A stretch of DNA of 64,000 bases. Source: Bacteroidota bacterium. GTDB taxonomy: Bacteria; Bacteroidota; Bacteroidia; B-17B0; Aurantibacillaceae. Where the stretch lies: assembly GCA_020162035.1 (NCBI GenBank), contig JAIUNM010000012.1, forward strand, positions 41,356 through 105,355. Direction: 5' to 3'. This document shows, one piece after another, positions 34,348 to 44,600 of this stretch. The notes below the pieces were generated by a model, which was not told the origin of the DNA, did no database searches, and was given only the letters and a program-made list of their open reading frames with translations. The position numbers and the translations under genes are program-made. Each line of letters opens with the position of its first letter. Within the stretch, counting starts at the first letter, position 1.

Positions 34348-36045
34348 ATGAAATTTAATCAAAATTCTATTTTCCTAATTATTTTGTTCCAAATAAATTT
34401 TAGTAATTATTTCGCTCAAGTCCTTCCAAAACCTAATACCAGCCTTAATTACAACCAAATTGTAATTAAACATTCGCCAATTAAAGAAGCAGTTTGGTAT
34501 AAAATTATAATTTCTGAATACGATTCAGTTGCATTAAATAAAGCAATTTCGACTAATTTTATTACTGATTCTAGTCATATTAGTATTGTGAGTAATTTAA
34601 ATTTTGGAAAAACATACAAATGGCACGCTTTAGCTTATAATAATAAAAATAAAATAATCAATAAAAGTTCAGAATATATTTTTTCAATTTTAAAAAACGA
34701 ATATAATGATGCTGCTAAATATAAAATTTCACAAACCTATAATACCAAGCAAACCGATAAATATGGAATTGTGTGGTTAGATAAATATAATTGCGCTTTA
34801 GATAGAAAAGGTAATGTTGTTTGGCAATTTCCGCGCAAAATAAAAACACCTCTTGTTCCAGATAATTTAGTGGATTTACACATGTGTAATAATGGAAATG
34901 TTACATTATCAAACGATACATCAATTTATTACTTAACTAAAGATTTAGATGTTATATGGTACAAACATACGAATATGCTAAATAACCAAGTAAAGGTTAA
35001 AAATATTCATCATGTATTTAATCAATTACCTAACGGTAATTTTATTGCTTTAGGAGCAACTACCGAAAAGTTTAAATTAACCGAAAAAGATAGCATTAGT
35101 TACAAGTACGATAATCATATTATTTTGGAGTTTGATTCGGCTGGCAATTTAATTTGGTATTGGGAATTAAAAAATCATTTTAATATTGGACTTATTAAAT
35201 CTTATCTCAAAAAATATGGCTCAAAAAACAACAAGCTTGATGTAATGCTCCATGCTAATTCCGTAGCTTATGATTCAACTTATTCTCATTTATACTTAGG
35301 TTTAAGAGACTTTAATCGTTTTATCAAAATAGATAAAAAAACAAAAAATATAATTGCAGAATATGGTCAGAAATTAACGCCAGATGATACAACTATTATT
35401 GAAACTAATTTTTTTAGTAGGCAACATGATGTTAAACCAATTGCCCCAAACACGGTACTTTTATTTAATAATGGCGATGATGAAGAAAAAGGAAAAAGTT
35501 CGGTTTTAATTTTAAAATTGCCTACAAATAATAAAAATAAAATTGAAAAAATTTGGGAATTGGATTTAGATATTGATTCTATTTACCCTGGTAAAGCAAC
35601 TAAATTTGGTAGTGTACAAAAATTAAATAACGGAAATTTTATAATAGGTGGAGGAATGAATGGCAGAATTATAGAAGTTACACCAGATAAAAAACCAGTG
35701 TGGGATTTATACCTTCAAGGTAAATCATTGCCAATTTTTGATTGGGGAATTTTTGCACAATACAGAGCGTATTACAATAGTTCATTATATCCATATTATT
35801 TTTCTGTAGTTCAAAATAAAAATGAAATTAAAATTGTAAATGAAGGAACAGAACCAGATGAATATGTTATTGAAATTATTTTAAATGTAGTTTCAAAAGA
35901 TGTAAAATCAATTCAATCAACTATTACAAAACAAATTAACCCAAATCAATCAATAAGTCATTTAATTAATAATAAACAAACAAAATTAGTGCGTGTAAAA
36001 TCTATTAATTCGGGTATATTTGAAACTTTAAAGATTACTGAATAA
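34348..36045 (+). CDS. Secreted arylsulfotransferase (ASST)-like beta-propeller protein
   Basis: 565 residues with a signal peptide (FLIILFQINFSNYFAQV). A short Fn-like domain (about 40-125) precedes a propeller with the ASST repeat style: YGIVWLDKYNCALDRKGNVVWQF, HHVFNQLPNGNFIALG, ILEFDSAGNLIWYWEL, MLHANSVAYDS and FFSRQHDVKPI. The His residues in these last two motifs sit where bacterial aryl sulfotransferases carry active-site histidines. It may move sulfate between phenolic compounds in the periplasm, or be an inactive relative. A TAAATTTA element lies 4 nt before the ATG. The 3' end overlaps the next gene by 11 bases. Confidence 0.8.
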   Translation: MKFNQNSIFLIILFQINFSNYFAQVLPKPNTSLNYNQIVIKHSPIKEAVWYKIIISEYDSVALNKAISTNFITDSSHISIVSNLNFGKTYKWHALAYNNKNKIINKSSEYIFSILKNEYNDAAKYKISQTYNTKQTDKYGIVWLDKYNCALDRKGNVVWQFPRKIKTPLVPDNLVDLHMCNNGNVTLSNDTSIYYLTKDLDVIWYKHTNMLNNQVKVKNIHHVFNQLPNGNFIALGATTEKFKLTEKDSISYKYDNHIILEFDSAGNLIWYWELKNHFNIGLIKSYLKKYGSKNNKLDVMLHANSVAYDSTYSHLYLGLRDFNRFIKIDKKTKNIIAEYGQKLTPDDTTIIETNFFSRQHDVKPIAPNTVLLFNNGDDEEKGKSSVLILKLPTNNKNKIEKIWELDLDIDSIYPGKATKFGSVQKLNNGNFIIGGGMNGRIIEVTPDKKPVWDLYLQGKSLPIFDWGIFAQYRAYYNSSLYPYYFSVVQNKNEIKIVNEGTEPDEYVIEIILNVVSKDVKSIQSTITKQINPNQSISHLINNKQTKLVRVKSINSGIFETLKITE

Positions 36046-39000
36046 TAATTTTACTATTTATATAAACATTGTTCTTTTGTTTGATTTGAACAATATATAA
36101 TCCAGATGAAAAAGAATTAATTTCACATTTATCATCTTTAATTTTTAAGTTTTGCAAACGTTTTCCTTGAATATCAAATAATGTTATTTCTTCTATTAAT
36201 TTTTCCCCATCTGTGAAGTAAATTATATTATTATTGTAGAAATAATTTATTGTTTCATTTTCAAAACTATTATTAATTCCTGTACAAACACTTACTGTAA
36301 CCGAAAAAATAGTACTACCAATACAACCAAAAACAGAATTACCAGATATTGTGTATGTTCCAGCATCACTCGTTTGTGCATTGTTAATAGTTAATGTATT
36401 ATTTACAGTTGTAGATCCACTAGGGCTAGTCCAGGTATAGCTTAAGCCACCACTGCCCAATATATTAATTGCTGCACCTTCGCATACGGTTGTAGCTCCA
36501 GAAATTGAAACTGTAGGGATGCCATTGACAACAATATTTGCTGTTTGTGTATTTGTGCAACCTGTACTGTTTGTGGTTTGTAAAGTATATGTACCACTAT
36601 TTAAATTACTAGCATTGCTAATTACAGGATTTTGTAACGAACTTGTAAACGTATTAGGGCCCATCCATAAATATGAGTTTGCCGTATTTGTTGTTAAACT
36701 TAAAGTTTCTCCAGCGCATAAAGGGCCATTGTTATTTAAAGTGTTTGATGGTGAGGCAAAAACAGTCACGGTAACATTTCCTGATGTAGCACAACCTCCT
36801 GGGCTTGTGACAATTATTGAATACACACCGGCATTTGTAGCAGTTACTGCGGGTACAACCGCCGCAGCATTAGTTGATGAATAAACTGCAGGTCCGTACC
36901 ATTGGTAGGTGTTTAAACTAGAACTTGTGGCTGTTAAAGTTAAATTTTGCCCTGCACAAATTGATGCAGTTGGTGTTACAGTTAGAGTAGGATTTGAACA
37001 ATTTTTAAAAACACAAATTAAAGCATCAAAACCACCCATGCCAACACCTTGAAAATATGCACCTAAACCAGGATTTAACACAGGAAACAATGTTGATTGT
37101 GTATAGCCACAAGCATAAATTTTATAATTTTTACATCTAATTTTTTCAATGTAATCATTAGAAACATCTCCCATAAATGTTCCCCATTGCATTACGCATG
37201 AAGTATCAAACTTTGTTAAATAAATATCATACGCACCTCCCGGTGCACTTTGATAAAACGTACCATCATTTAGAGTAGTTAAAGTAGATGAATTACTATA
37301 ACCGCCCACTACAAAATTATCTCCTTCAGATGAAATTGTAGTTGAGTAATCGTTACCTATATTACCTATATAAGTTGAATGCTTTAATGTACCACTTAAA
37401 CTAAATTTGCTTATAAAACCATCGTTTATGCCCAAGTTATTTGCTTGATAAAAAGCTCCTCCACCGCCATTAAACACAGGTAAGTTAGTAGAAGAAGATG
37501 TGCCTGTTAAATAAATTACATTGTTGTTAATTGAAACATCATTTATTCTATCGTTTAAATTACCTCCAAAAAATGTACTCCATTGTAATGTACCATTTAA
37601 ACTAAATTTACTAATAAAGCCATCAAAGCTTCCTGCAATAAGTGTTTGTGTGTATGCCCCACCATTTAAAGTGTTAAACGCTGCAGAATTTGTATTTCCT
37701 ACAACAATTAAATTGGTACTGTTTGATGCAATTGAATACACTAAATCGTTACCTGTACCACCCATAAATGTTGACCATGTAATTGCATTTACTGAATTTA
37801 ATTTCATTACAACAACATCATTATCAAATGTAAATGCTTGAAAGAAAGTACCAGAATTTAAAGTAGGAAAATCAGCAGATTTACTAACCCCGCCAATAAA
37901 CAAATCTCCATTATTGTAATCTAAAGCATTTAAATATTCTGTTACTGTTCCTCCTATATATGTACTCCACAATAAATCTACATTATGATTAAATTTCATA
38001 ATAAAACCATCATTAGTTCCACTTAATGAAGATTGAAAATATGCTCCACCTCCAGGGTTAAATGTCGGAAAATCACTAGAACTTGTAAACCCACTTATGC
38101 AAACTTCATTGCTACTTGTTGCAATTGCCATCACCTCTTCGCCACCTGTTCCTCCAATATAAGTGGCATGTATTAAATTATAAATAGAATTAAATTTTAA
38201 TAAAAAAGCGTCTCCAGCCCCACCAGAATAAGAGACTTGATAAAAAGATAACCCACCTGAATTTAATACAGGAAATGTAGGAGATTGTGTATGCCCAACA
38301 ACCCAAGTATTTGTCCCATCGTTAGAAATACCATGAATATCATCATCAACAGTTGCGCCGTAATATGTACACCAATTTAAAATAGGATCAATAATTAAAT
38401 CTTTATTTTTATCATATCCATTTACATTTATACCAACTTCGGTTAACCTAATTTGATTTACAGTTAATTGTTTTAATTTTTTAAATTGAGAAGGCACAAT
38501 TTTATTATCTTGGAAACACAACAAATCATTCTCGTTAAACTTTCCAAATTTTGTATTCAACTCAATTTTGTTACTTTCAATATTTAATGGGTGGATGCCA
38601 GAATATTGTATTTTAATAGTGTTAGCATCTGCACCTGCATGAACAATATAATCTTGCTTTAACTCATTTTTTTCGTTAAAATAAATTTTCCAATCAATCC
38701 CTTTATAAATGTTTTTATAAATTATTTCTTTAGTGGTTAAACAATTTATATTTTTATTAGATAATAAAAAATTTATATTTAATTCATTTTGTTGAATTGT
38801 TTCGTTAGTTTTTAAAATACTTGCATTTAAAAAATTAACACATGTTCGTTCCCAATCTACTTTTGTAAATTCTTTTTTAGTTATCCTATCTTCAAGTTTT
38901 GGTGTGTTAGTACTAATAGAATAATAATTATAAATTAAACCTTTATTAGTTATCCACACTTCTACGTTTTTTAATTGTGCAGTATAAAAAACATCTGTGC

Positions 39001-39124
39001 CGTTAAATGATTTTATACGGTTATTATTTTCAATAAAATAATTTTTATTAAACTTAAAATCATTTGTTTGTGCTAATAATAATGAGTTAATAAAAACAAA
39101 AAGAAGTGTGATTTTTTTTATCAT
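36035..39124 (-). CDS. Secreted SBBP seven-repeat propeller protein with Ig-like and T9SS domains
   Basis: 1029 residues from the ATG at 39124, which begins a clean signal peptide (MIKKITLLFVFINSLLLAQ); a frame open to 39226 adds only a hydrophobic artefact. Residues 20-240 match the DUF7948 domain that precedes SBBP propellers. Residues 251-709 hold seven SBBP repeats of 64-67 residues, starting WCTYYG, ATYIGG, STYIGG, STFMGG, STFFGG, STYIGN and GTFMGD. Three Ig-like domains (about 711-948) follow, then a type-A sorting tail ending IKQKNNVYINSKIIIQ. It is probably a T9SS-exported surface protein; ligand unknown. It converges with an 11-base overlap on the ASST-like gene. Confidence 0.9.
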   Translation of the reverse strand: MIKKITLLFVFINSLLLAQTNDFKFNKNYFIENNNRIKSFNGTDVFYTAQLKNVEVWITNKGLIYNYYSISTNTPKLEDRITKKEFTKVDWERTCVNFLNASILKTNETIQQNELNINFLLSNKNINCLTTKEIIYKNIYKGIDWKIYFNEKNELKQDYIVHAGADANTIKIQYSGIHPLNIESNKIELNTKFGKFNENDLLCFQDNKIVPSQFKKLKQLTVNQIRLTEVGINVNGYDKNKDLIIDPILNWCTYYGATVDDDIHGISNDGTNTWVVGHTQSPTFPVLNSGGLSFYQVSYSGGAGDAFLLKFNSIYNLIHATYIGGTGGEEVMAIATSSNEVCISGFTSSSDFPTFNPGGGAYFQSSLSGTNDGFIMKFNHNVDLLWSTYIGGTVTEYLNALDYNNGDLFIGGVSKSADFPTLNSGTFFQAFTFDNDVVVMKLNSVNAITWSTFMGGTGNDLVYSIASNSTNLIVVGNTNSAAFNTLNGGAYTQTLIAGSFDGFISKFSLNGTLQWSTFFGGNLNDRINDVSINNNVIYLTGTSSSTNLPVFNGGGGAFYQANNLGINDGFISKFSLSGTLKHSTYIGNIGNDYSTTISSEGDNFVVGGYSNSSTLTTLNDGTFYQSAPGGAYDIYLTKFDTSCVMQWGTFMGDVSNDYIEKIRCKNYKIYACGYTQSTLFPVLNPGLGAYFQGVGMGGFDALICVFKNCSNPTLTVTPTASICAGQNLTLTATSSSLNTYQWYGPAVYSSTNAAAVVPAVTATNAGVYSIIVTSPGGCATSGNVTVTVFASPSNTLNNNGPLCAGETLSLTTNTANSYLWMGPNTFTSSLQNPVISNASNLNSGTYTLQTTNSTGCTNTQTANIVVNGIPTVSISGATTVCEGAAINILGSGGLSYTWTSPSGSTTVNNTLTINNAQTSDAGTYTISGNSVFGCIGSTIFSVTVSVCTGINNSFENETINYFYNNNIIYFTDGEKLIEEITLFDIQGKRLQNLKIKDDKCEINSFSSGLYIVQIKQKNNVYINSKIIIQ
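36998..38374 (-). repeat. Seven SBBP beta-propeller repeats
   Basis: Seven units of 64-67 residues, each beginning with a W.T(Y/F).G-like strand and containing G.(T/S)...FP.LN and D.F..KF. The number fits one closed seven-bladed propeller. Confidence 0.85.
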
Positions 39125-39232
39125 AAAAATAAATTTAGAATGAACTAAGATAATACATTTTATAATTATATTATTTAAAAAAATTGTTTTAATTAGCCTT
39201 ATAATTGTGTAAATTAATAAAAGCATTTAGTT

Positions 39233-39240
39233 TATATTTG
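39233..39240 (+). promoter_or_regulatory. -7 element TATATTTG before the GT4 gene
   Basis: A perfect octamer ending 9 nt before the TTG start at 39250, which supports the TTG as the true start codon. Confidence 0.6.
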
Positions 39241-39249
39241 TGTTTCTAA

Positions 39250-40392
39250 TTGGAAAAACTAAAAATATTTATAATTGGCCCTGCTTATCCTTTAAGAGGA
39301 GGCCCTGCAGAATTTAACCAAAACTTGTGTTTAGAGTTAGTTAAAGCCGGACATGATGCTCAAATTATTTCTTACAGTTTACAATACCCTAATTTTTTAT
39401 TTCCTGGATCTAGTCAGTTTGAAAAAAGTGGAACAGCACCTTTAGGAATAAAAATTCATACTTTAATTAATACAATTAATCCTTTTAATTGGATTAAAGT
39501 TGCCGCATTTATTAAAAAACAAAAACCAAATTTTATTTTGTTTAGATATTGGTTGCCTTTTTTTGGCCCATGCCTTGGTACAATTGGCAAACTTTCAAAA
39601 TCAAAAACTAAAATATTGGCATTAACAGATAATGTAATTCCACATGAAAAACGATTTGGCGATAAACTTTTTACAAAATATTTTATAAATAATTGCAACG
39701 GTTTTATTGCAATGAGTAAAAAGGTGTTAAGCGATATTTCTTTATTTAATAACTCTAAACAAAAAACATACAGTCCTCATCCAATGTATGAAACGTATGG
39801 AAGTTGTGTTTCAAAAGAGGAAGCTTGTAAACAATTAGAACTAAATGAAAATAAAAAATACATTTTGTTTTTTGGTTTAATAAGGCATTATAAAGGTTTA
39901 GATATTTTAATTGATGCATTTAATAAAAGTAATGTGAGTGAGGATATTTGTTTATTAATTGCTGGAGAATTTTACGAAGCAAAAGAAAACTATTTAACTC
40001 AAATACAAAATTCGTCAAAAAAAAATCAAATTATATTACACGATAAATTTATACCTAACGATTTAGTGCGATATTATTTTTGTGCAAGTAGTTTAGTTGC
40101 TCAAACTTACAGAGATGCAACTAACAGTGGTGTAACTATGGTTGGGTATTATTATAACAAACCCATGTTGGTTACTAATGTTGGTGGCTTAAAAGAAATT
40201 GTACCTGATAATAAATGTGGATTTGTGGTTGAAAACAATATCGAAAAAATAAGCGAAAAAATAAACCTATATTTTCAAAACAATCTTGAAGTTGATTTTA
40301 CTGAAAATGTAAAATATGAAAAGAAAAAGTACGAGTGGTCAACTTTTATTAAAAATTTAATTGAATTATATAATAGCACATTAAATAAATAA
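39250..40392 (+). CDS. Glycosyltransferase family 4
   Basis: 380 residues from a TTG start backed by a -7 element 9 nt upstream. The N-terminus IFIIGPAYPLRGGPAEFNQN is the GT4 acceptor-side glycine-rich loop. KYILFFGLIRHYKGLDILIDAF opens the donor domain, and SLVAQTYRDATNSGVTMVGYYYNKP with TNVGGLKEIV is the nucleotide-sugar site (an ENSGxx-like segment lacking the usual first Glu). It transfers a hexose onto a glycolipid or polysaccharide. It is followed 17 nt later by an unrelated decarboxylase gene, so its pathway is not clear from its neighbours. Confidence 0.9.
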   Translation: MEKLKIFIIGPAYPLRGGPAEFNQNLCLELVKAGHDAQIISYSLQYPNFLFPGSSQFEKSGTAPLGIKIHTLINTINPFNWIKVAAFIKKQKPNFILFRYWLPFFGPCLGTIGKLSKSKTKILALTDNVIPHEKRFGDKLFTKYFINNCNGFIAMSKKVLSDISLFNNSKQKTYSPHPMYETYGSCVSKEEACKQLELNENKKYILFFGLIRHYKGLDILIDAFNKSNVSEDICLLIAGEFYEAKENYLTQIQNSSKKNQIILHDKFIPNDLVRYYFCASSLVAQTYRDATNSGVTMVGYYYNKPMLVTNVGGLKEIVPDNKCGFVVENNIEKISEKINLYFQNNLEVDFTENVKYEKKKYEWSTFIKNLIELYNSTLNK

Positions 40393-40409
40393 ATAAATAA
40401 AATTGTAAA

Positions 40410-41399
40410 ATGTACACAATAGATACACACACCCACATTATTCCAAAACACATACCAGATTTTAACAAACAATTTGGTTATGGCGATTTTATAATGCTTA
40501 ATCACCATCAATCAAACAAAGCGTGGATGATGCAAGGCAATAAAAAATTTAGAGAAATAGAAATTAATTGTTGGGATGCTGAAACACGCATTCAACAAAT
40601 GCAAGAACATAAAGCCGACATGCAAGTAATTTGCACTATACCTGTAATGTTTAGTTATTGGGCAAAACCAAACGATGCTTTGTTGATTAGTCAATTTTTA
40701 AACGATGATATTGCATCAACTTTTACCAAGTATCCAAATAAATTTATTGGTTTAGCAACTGTACCAATGCAAGATACCAAATTGGCAATTGCAGAGCTAG
40801 AAAGATGTATGGCTATGGGGTATAAAGGCGTACAAATTGGCAGTAATATTAATAACTTAAATTTAAACGAAATTCAGTTTGACGAATTTTTTGCAGCTTG
40901 CGAAAATTTAAACGCCGCTATTTTAATTCATCCATGGCAAATGATGGGTCAAGAACACATGGGCAAATATTGGTTGCCATGGTTAGTTGGTATGCCTGCA
41001 GAAATAAGTAGAGCAATTTGCAGTTTAATTTTTGGTGGTGTTTTCGAAAAATATAAAAAATTAAAAGTTTGTTTTGCTCATGGTGGTGGTTCTTTTTTGC
41101 CAACACTAGGCCGCATTATACATGGTTGGGAATGCCGACCAGATTTAGTTGCTATTGATAATAAAATAAACCCCAAAAACTATTTAGGTAAATTTTGGGT
41201 AGATAGCCATGTGTGCGACGACAAAATGCTACAATATGTAATTGATATGGTGGGCGCAGATAAAATAGTGCAGGGGAGCGATTATCCTTTTCCTTTAGGC
41301 GAAGCCGTACCAGGCGAGTTGGTAAGAAATGCACCAATAACAAACGAACAAAAGAAAATAATTTTAGGCGATGCAGCAAAAGCTTGGCTTGGATTATAA
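40410..41399 (+). CDS. 2-amino-3-carboxymuconate-6-semialdehyde decarboxylase (ACMSD), amidohydrolase family
   Basis: 329 residues, close to the roughly 335 of known ACMSD. The zinc site is complete: His7 and His9 (DTHTHI), His174 (LIHPWQ) and Asp291 (GSDYPFPLGE); His224 (FAHGGGSF) is the catalytic histidine. The enzyme decarboxylates ACMS, diverting the kynurenine (tryptophan) pathway away from quinolinate/NAD and toward aminomuconate degradation. No other kynurenine or 2-aminomuconate gene is in this window. It follows the GT4 gene by 17 nt and may be read through from it. A strong terminator comes next. Confidence 0.92.
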   Translation: MYTIDTHTHIIPKHIPDFNKQFGYGDFIMLNHHQSNKAWMMQGNKKFREIEINCWDAETRIQQMQEHKADMQVICTIPVMFSYWAKPNDALLISQFLNDDIASTFTKYPNKFIGLATVPMQDTKLAIAELERCMAMGYKGVQIGSNINNLNLNEIQFDEFFAACENLNAAILIHPWQMMGQEHMGKYWLPWLVGMPAEISRAICSLIFGGVFEKYKKLKVCFAHGGGSFLPTLGRIIHGWECRPDLVAIDNKINPKNYLGKFWVDSHVCDDKMLQYVIDMVGADKIVQGSDYPFPLGEAVPGELVRNAPITNEQKKIILGDAAKAWLGL

Positions 41400-41416
41400 T
41401 TAGAGATTAAAAACAA

Positions 41417-41450
41417 AAAACCCCTTTAAATTTTACTTTAGAGGGGTTTT
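41417..41450. terminator. Bidirectional intrinsic terminator between ACMSD and tRNA-Gln
   Basis: AAAACCCCT (41417-41425) pairs with AGGGGTTTT (41442-41450), with a further short TTTA-AAA helix inside. It can end both the plus-strand ACMSD transcript and the minus-strand tRNA transcript, whose 3' end is 2 bases away. Confidence 0.88.
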
Positions 41451-41451
41451 G

Positions 41452-41522
41452 TTGCCCGAGCTGGATTCGAACCAACATAGTCAGAACCAAAAACTGAAGT
41501 CCTGCCATTAGACGATCGGGCA
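41452..41522 (-). tRNA. trnQ: tRNA-Gln (anticodon TTG)
   Basis: The minus strand folds as a 71-nt tRNA. The acceptor is TGCCCGA/TCGGGCA with discriminator A, the D stem GTCT/GGAC, the anticodon stem TCAG/CTGA with loop containing TTG, and the T arm GTTGG-TTCGAAT-CCAGC. Anticodon TTG reads CAA, and CAG by wobble. The 3' CCA is not encoded. The last anticodon-stem pair (31-39) is T-T. Confidence 0.96.
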
Positions 41523-41670
41523 ATTTGGTTAATATTTCTAAAAAACCGGTGCAAAGATACTACTTTTTTGGTTTAAACCCAATATTTTTAAAAAATATTC
41601 GTTTAAAATATTCAAAATTAACTGAAATTAAACCCTACTAAAATCTTATATTCGCAAATCTTTTAAAATT

Positions 41671-44600
41671 ATGATGACTACTGAATTTAAAAAATTAAAT
41701 AACCTAGTTGGTTGGTTGGTATTTGCTATTGCAACTTTTACATATTGCTTTACAATTGAACCCACTGCTAGCTTTTGGGATTGTGGCGAGTATATCGCTT
41801 GTGCATATAAATTAGAAGTTGGTCATCCACCAGGAGCACCATTTTTTTTATTAATTGGTAGATTTTTTACTTTGCTAGGTGGGGCAGATCCATCTACCGC
41901 AGCAATGATGATAAATATAATGAGTGCTTTAAGTAGCTCATTTACAATTTTATTTTTATTCTGGACAATAAGCCGTTTAGCAATTAAAACGCTTAATGTA
42001 ACAAAAAAAGGTTTCGATAAATCAAAACAATGGGCAGTTATTGGCGCAAGTACAATTGGGGCTTTGGCTTACACATTTTCAGATTCGTTTTGGTTTAGCG
42101 CAGTTGAAGGTGAGGTTTACGCAATGAGTAGTTTTTTTACTGCTGTTGTTTTTTGGGCTATATTAAAATGGGATGAAGAAGATACACTTAATCCAACTTC
42201 TGCTTACCGTTGGATAGTTTTAATATGCTACTTAATTGGTTTATCTATTGGAGTTCACTTATTAAATTTATTAGTAATACCAGCAATTGCATTTGTAATT
42301 TACTTTAAAAAATACAAATTTAGCTGGAAAGGGTTTATAATTGCGGGCATTTCATCAGTTTTAATACTAGGTTTTGTACAAAGTATATTAATTTCTAAAA
42401 CTGTAAAATTTTTAAGTGATTACGAAGTGTTTTTCACTAACAAACTTGGTATGCCTTATAATGTTGGTACATTTTTATTTATTGCTTTAGTTATTGTAAG
42501 TTTAGTTGGTTTTATTTTATATACTGTAACTAAAAAGGAAAAGCACTATAAAATTGGGTTTTACACATCAATAGTAATTGGTTTATTTGCTGTTGCTTCG
42601 TTTCAAAAAGGCTCCGATGCTTTTTTTAGATTAGTGTTTTTTGGAGGAATTCTTTACGCAATAAATTATTACAAAACAAAAACGTTAGTTCTTAATACAA
42701 TTTTTTTAAGCTTAGCAACTATTTTAATTGGATTTTCATCATTTTTTGTCTTAGTAATTCGCTCACAAGCTAATACACCAATGGACGAAAATGATCCTGA
42801 AAATGCGCCAAATATGTTGTCGTATTTATTACGCGAACAATATGGCGATTGGCCAATTTTATACGGACAATATTATAATGCACCAACACGCCCTAATTCA
42901 GAATTTGGAGATGGCACAACTATTTATGGTAGAGATGAAGTAAATAAAAATTACCGTGTTGTTGATGCACGTAAAAAAACAAAACCTGTTTATGAAAAAG
43001 AATTTTGTACTGTTTTCCCACGTATGTGGAGTGGGCAAGCGCATCACGAAAACGCGTATAAGTATTGGGGTAACATTCAAGAACATCATAAATTTATAAA
43101 CGTTGAAGGAAGAAATGGCCCGGAATCAGTTGAGGTTCCAACATTTGCCGCAAACTTAAACTACTTTATGAGTTATCAAATGAATTTCATGTATTGGCGT
43201 TATTTTGCATGGAATTTTATTGGAAGACAAAACGATGTTCAAGGGTTAATGCGAAATTCTATGGAAGGCAATTGGGTTACTGGTATTACAGGTATTGATA
43301 ATGCTTTGCTTGATAGTGATACAACACAAGTTATTTATCGTGATAAAAATAATTTTGCAAGAAATCATTTTTATGCATTGCCTTTAATATTAGGTTTATT
43401 AGGCTTGTTCTATCAATACAAAAAAGATAAACAAGGTACATGGATAGTATTTTGTGTTTTCTTTTTAACAGGTTTAGCTATTGTTATATACTTAAATCAA
43501 TATCCATATCAACCACGCGAAAGAGATTATGCTTATGCCGGTAGCTTTTATGCATTCGCAATTTGGATTGGTTATGGTGTTTTATTTATATACGATGCTT
43601 TATCTAAAAAAGCTGCTTCTGTTGGTATAGCAATGGGCTCAACAGCAATGTGTTTAATTGTACCTGGCATAATGGCAAAAGAAGGTTGGAATGATCACGA
43701 CCGTTCATTAAGATCTTTATCAAGAGATTGTGCAATAAATTATTTGCAAAGTTGTGCGCCAAATGCAATACTATTTACAAATGGAGATAACGACACATTC
43801 CCATTATGGTATGCACAAGAAGTAGAAGGTATAAGAACAGATGTAAGAGTTGTAAATTTAAGTTTATTACAAACAGATTGGTATATAAAACAAATGCAAC
43901 GTGCTGTTTATGATAGCAAACCTGTTCCTTTTACAATTGAAGATAGAAAAATTGAATCTGAAAAACTAGGCTATGCATATATTAGCGCACAAGATGAAAA
44001 ACCAGTAGCATTAAAAGATGCCATGAAATATTTATTAAGCGATGATATTGAAAATAAATATGATGTAGGTGGAGGCCAAGTAATAGATTTATTTCCGGCA
44101 CGTACACTTTATGTAAATGTTGATAGCATGAAAGTAATGAAAAACAAAGTTGTTTCAGTTAAAGATACAGCACGTTTAGCTAAACGTATAACTTGGGATT
44201 TAGGAGGGCGTTCGGCAATTATGAAAAACGACATTATGGTTTTAGATTTAATTGCACATAATAATTGGGAACGTCCAATTTACTTTGCTGTAACTACTGG
44301 AGATGATGCTTATGTAGGATTGAAAAAATATTTTCAATTAGAAGGTTTAGCCTATCGCTTTGTGCCAATTAAACAAACTCAAAACGAAGAAGCTTTAGGT
44401 GGAAGAGTAAATACAGAAGTAATGTATAAACACATAATGGAAGATTTTAAGTGGGGCGGGATGGATAAAAAAGGTGTAAACCTTGATGAAAATTGTGTAA
44501 GAATGTGTGGTAATTTAAGAATGCAAATGAGCATATTAGCAACAGCATTAGTTGAAGAAGGAAAACATAAAAAAGCAAAAGAAGTTTTAGATAAATGTTT

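Noticed and set aside
39125..39226. N-terminal extension of the SBBP protein
   Set aside because: The extension is a hydrophobic artefact before a standard signal peptide starting at 39124.
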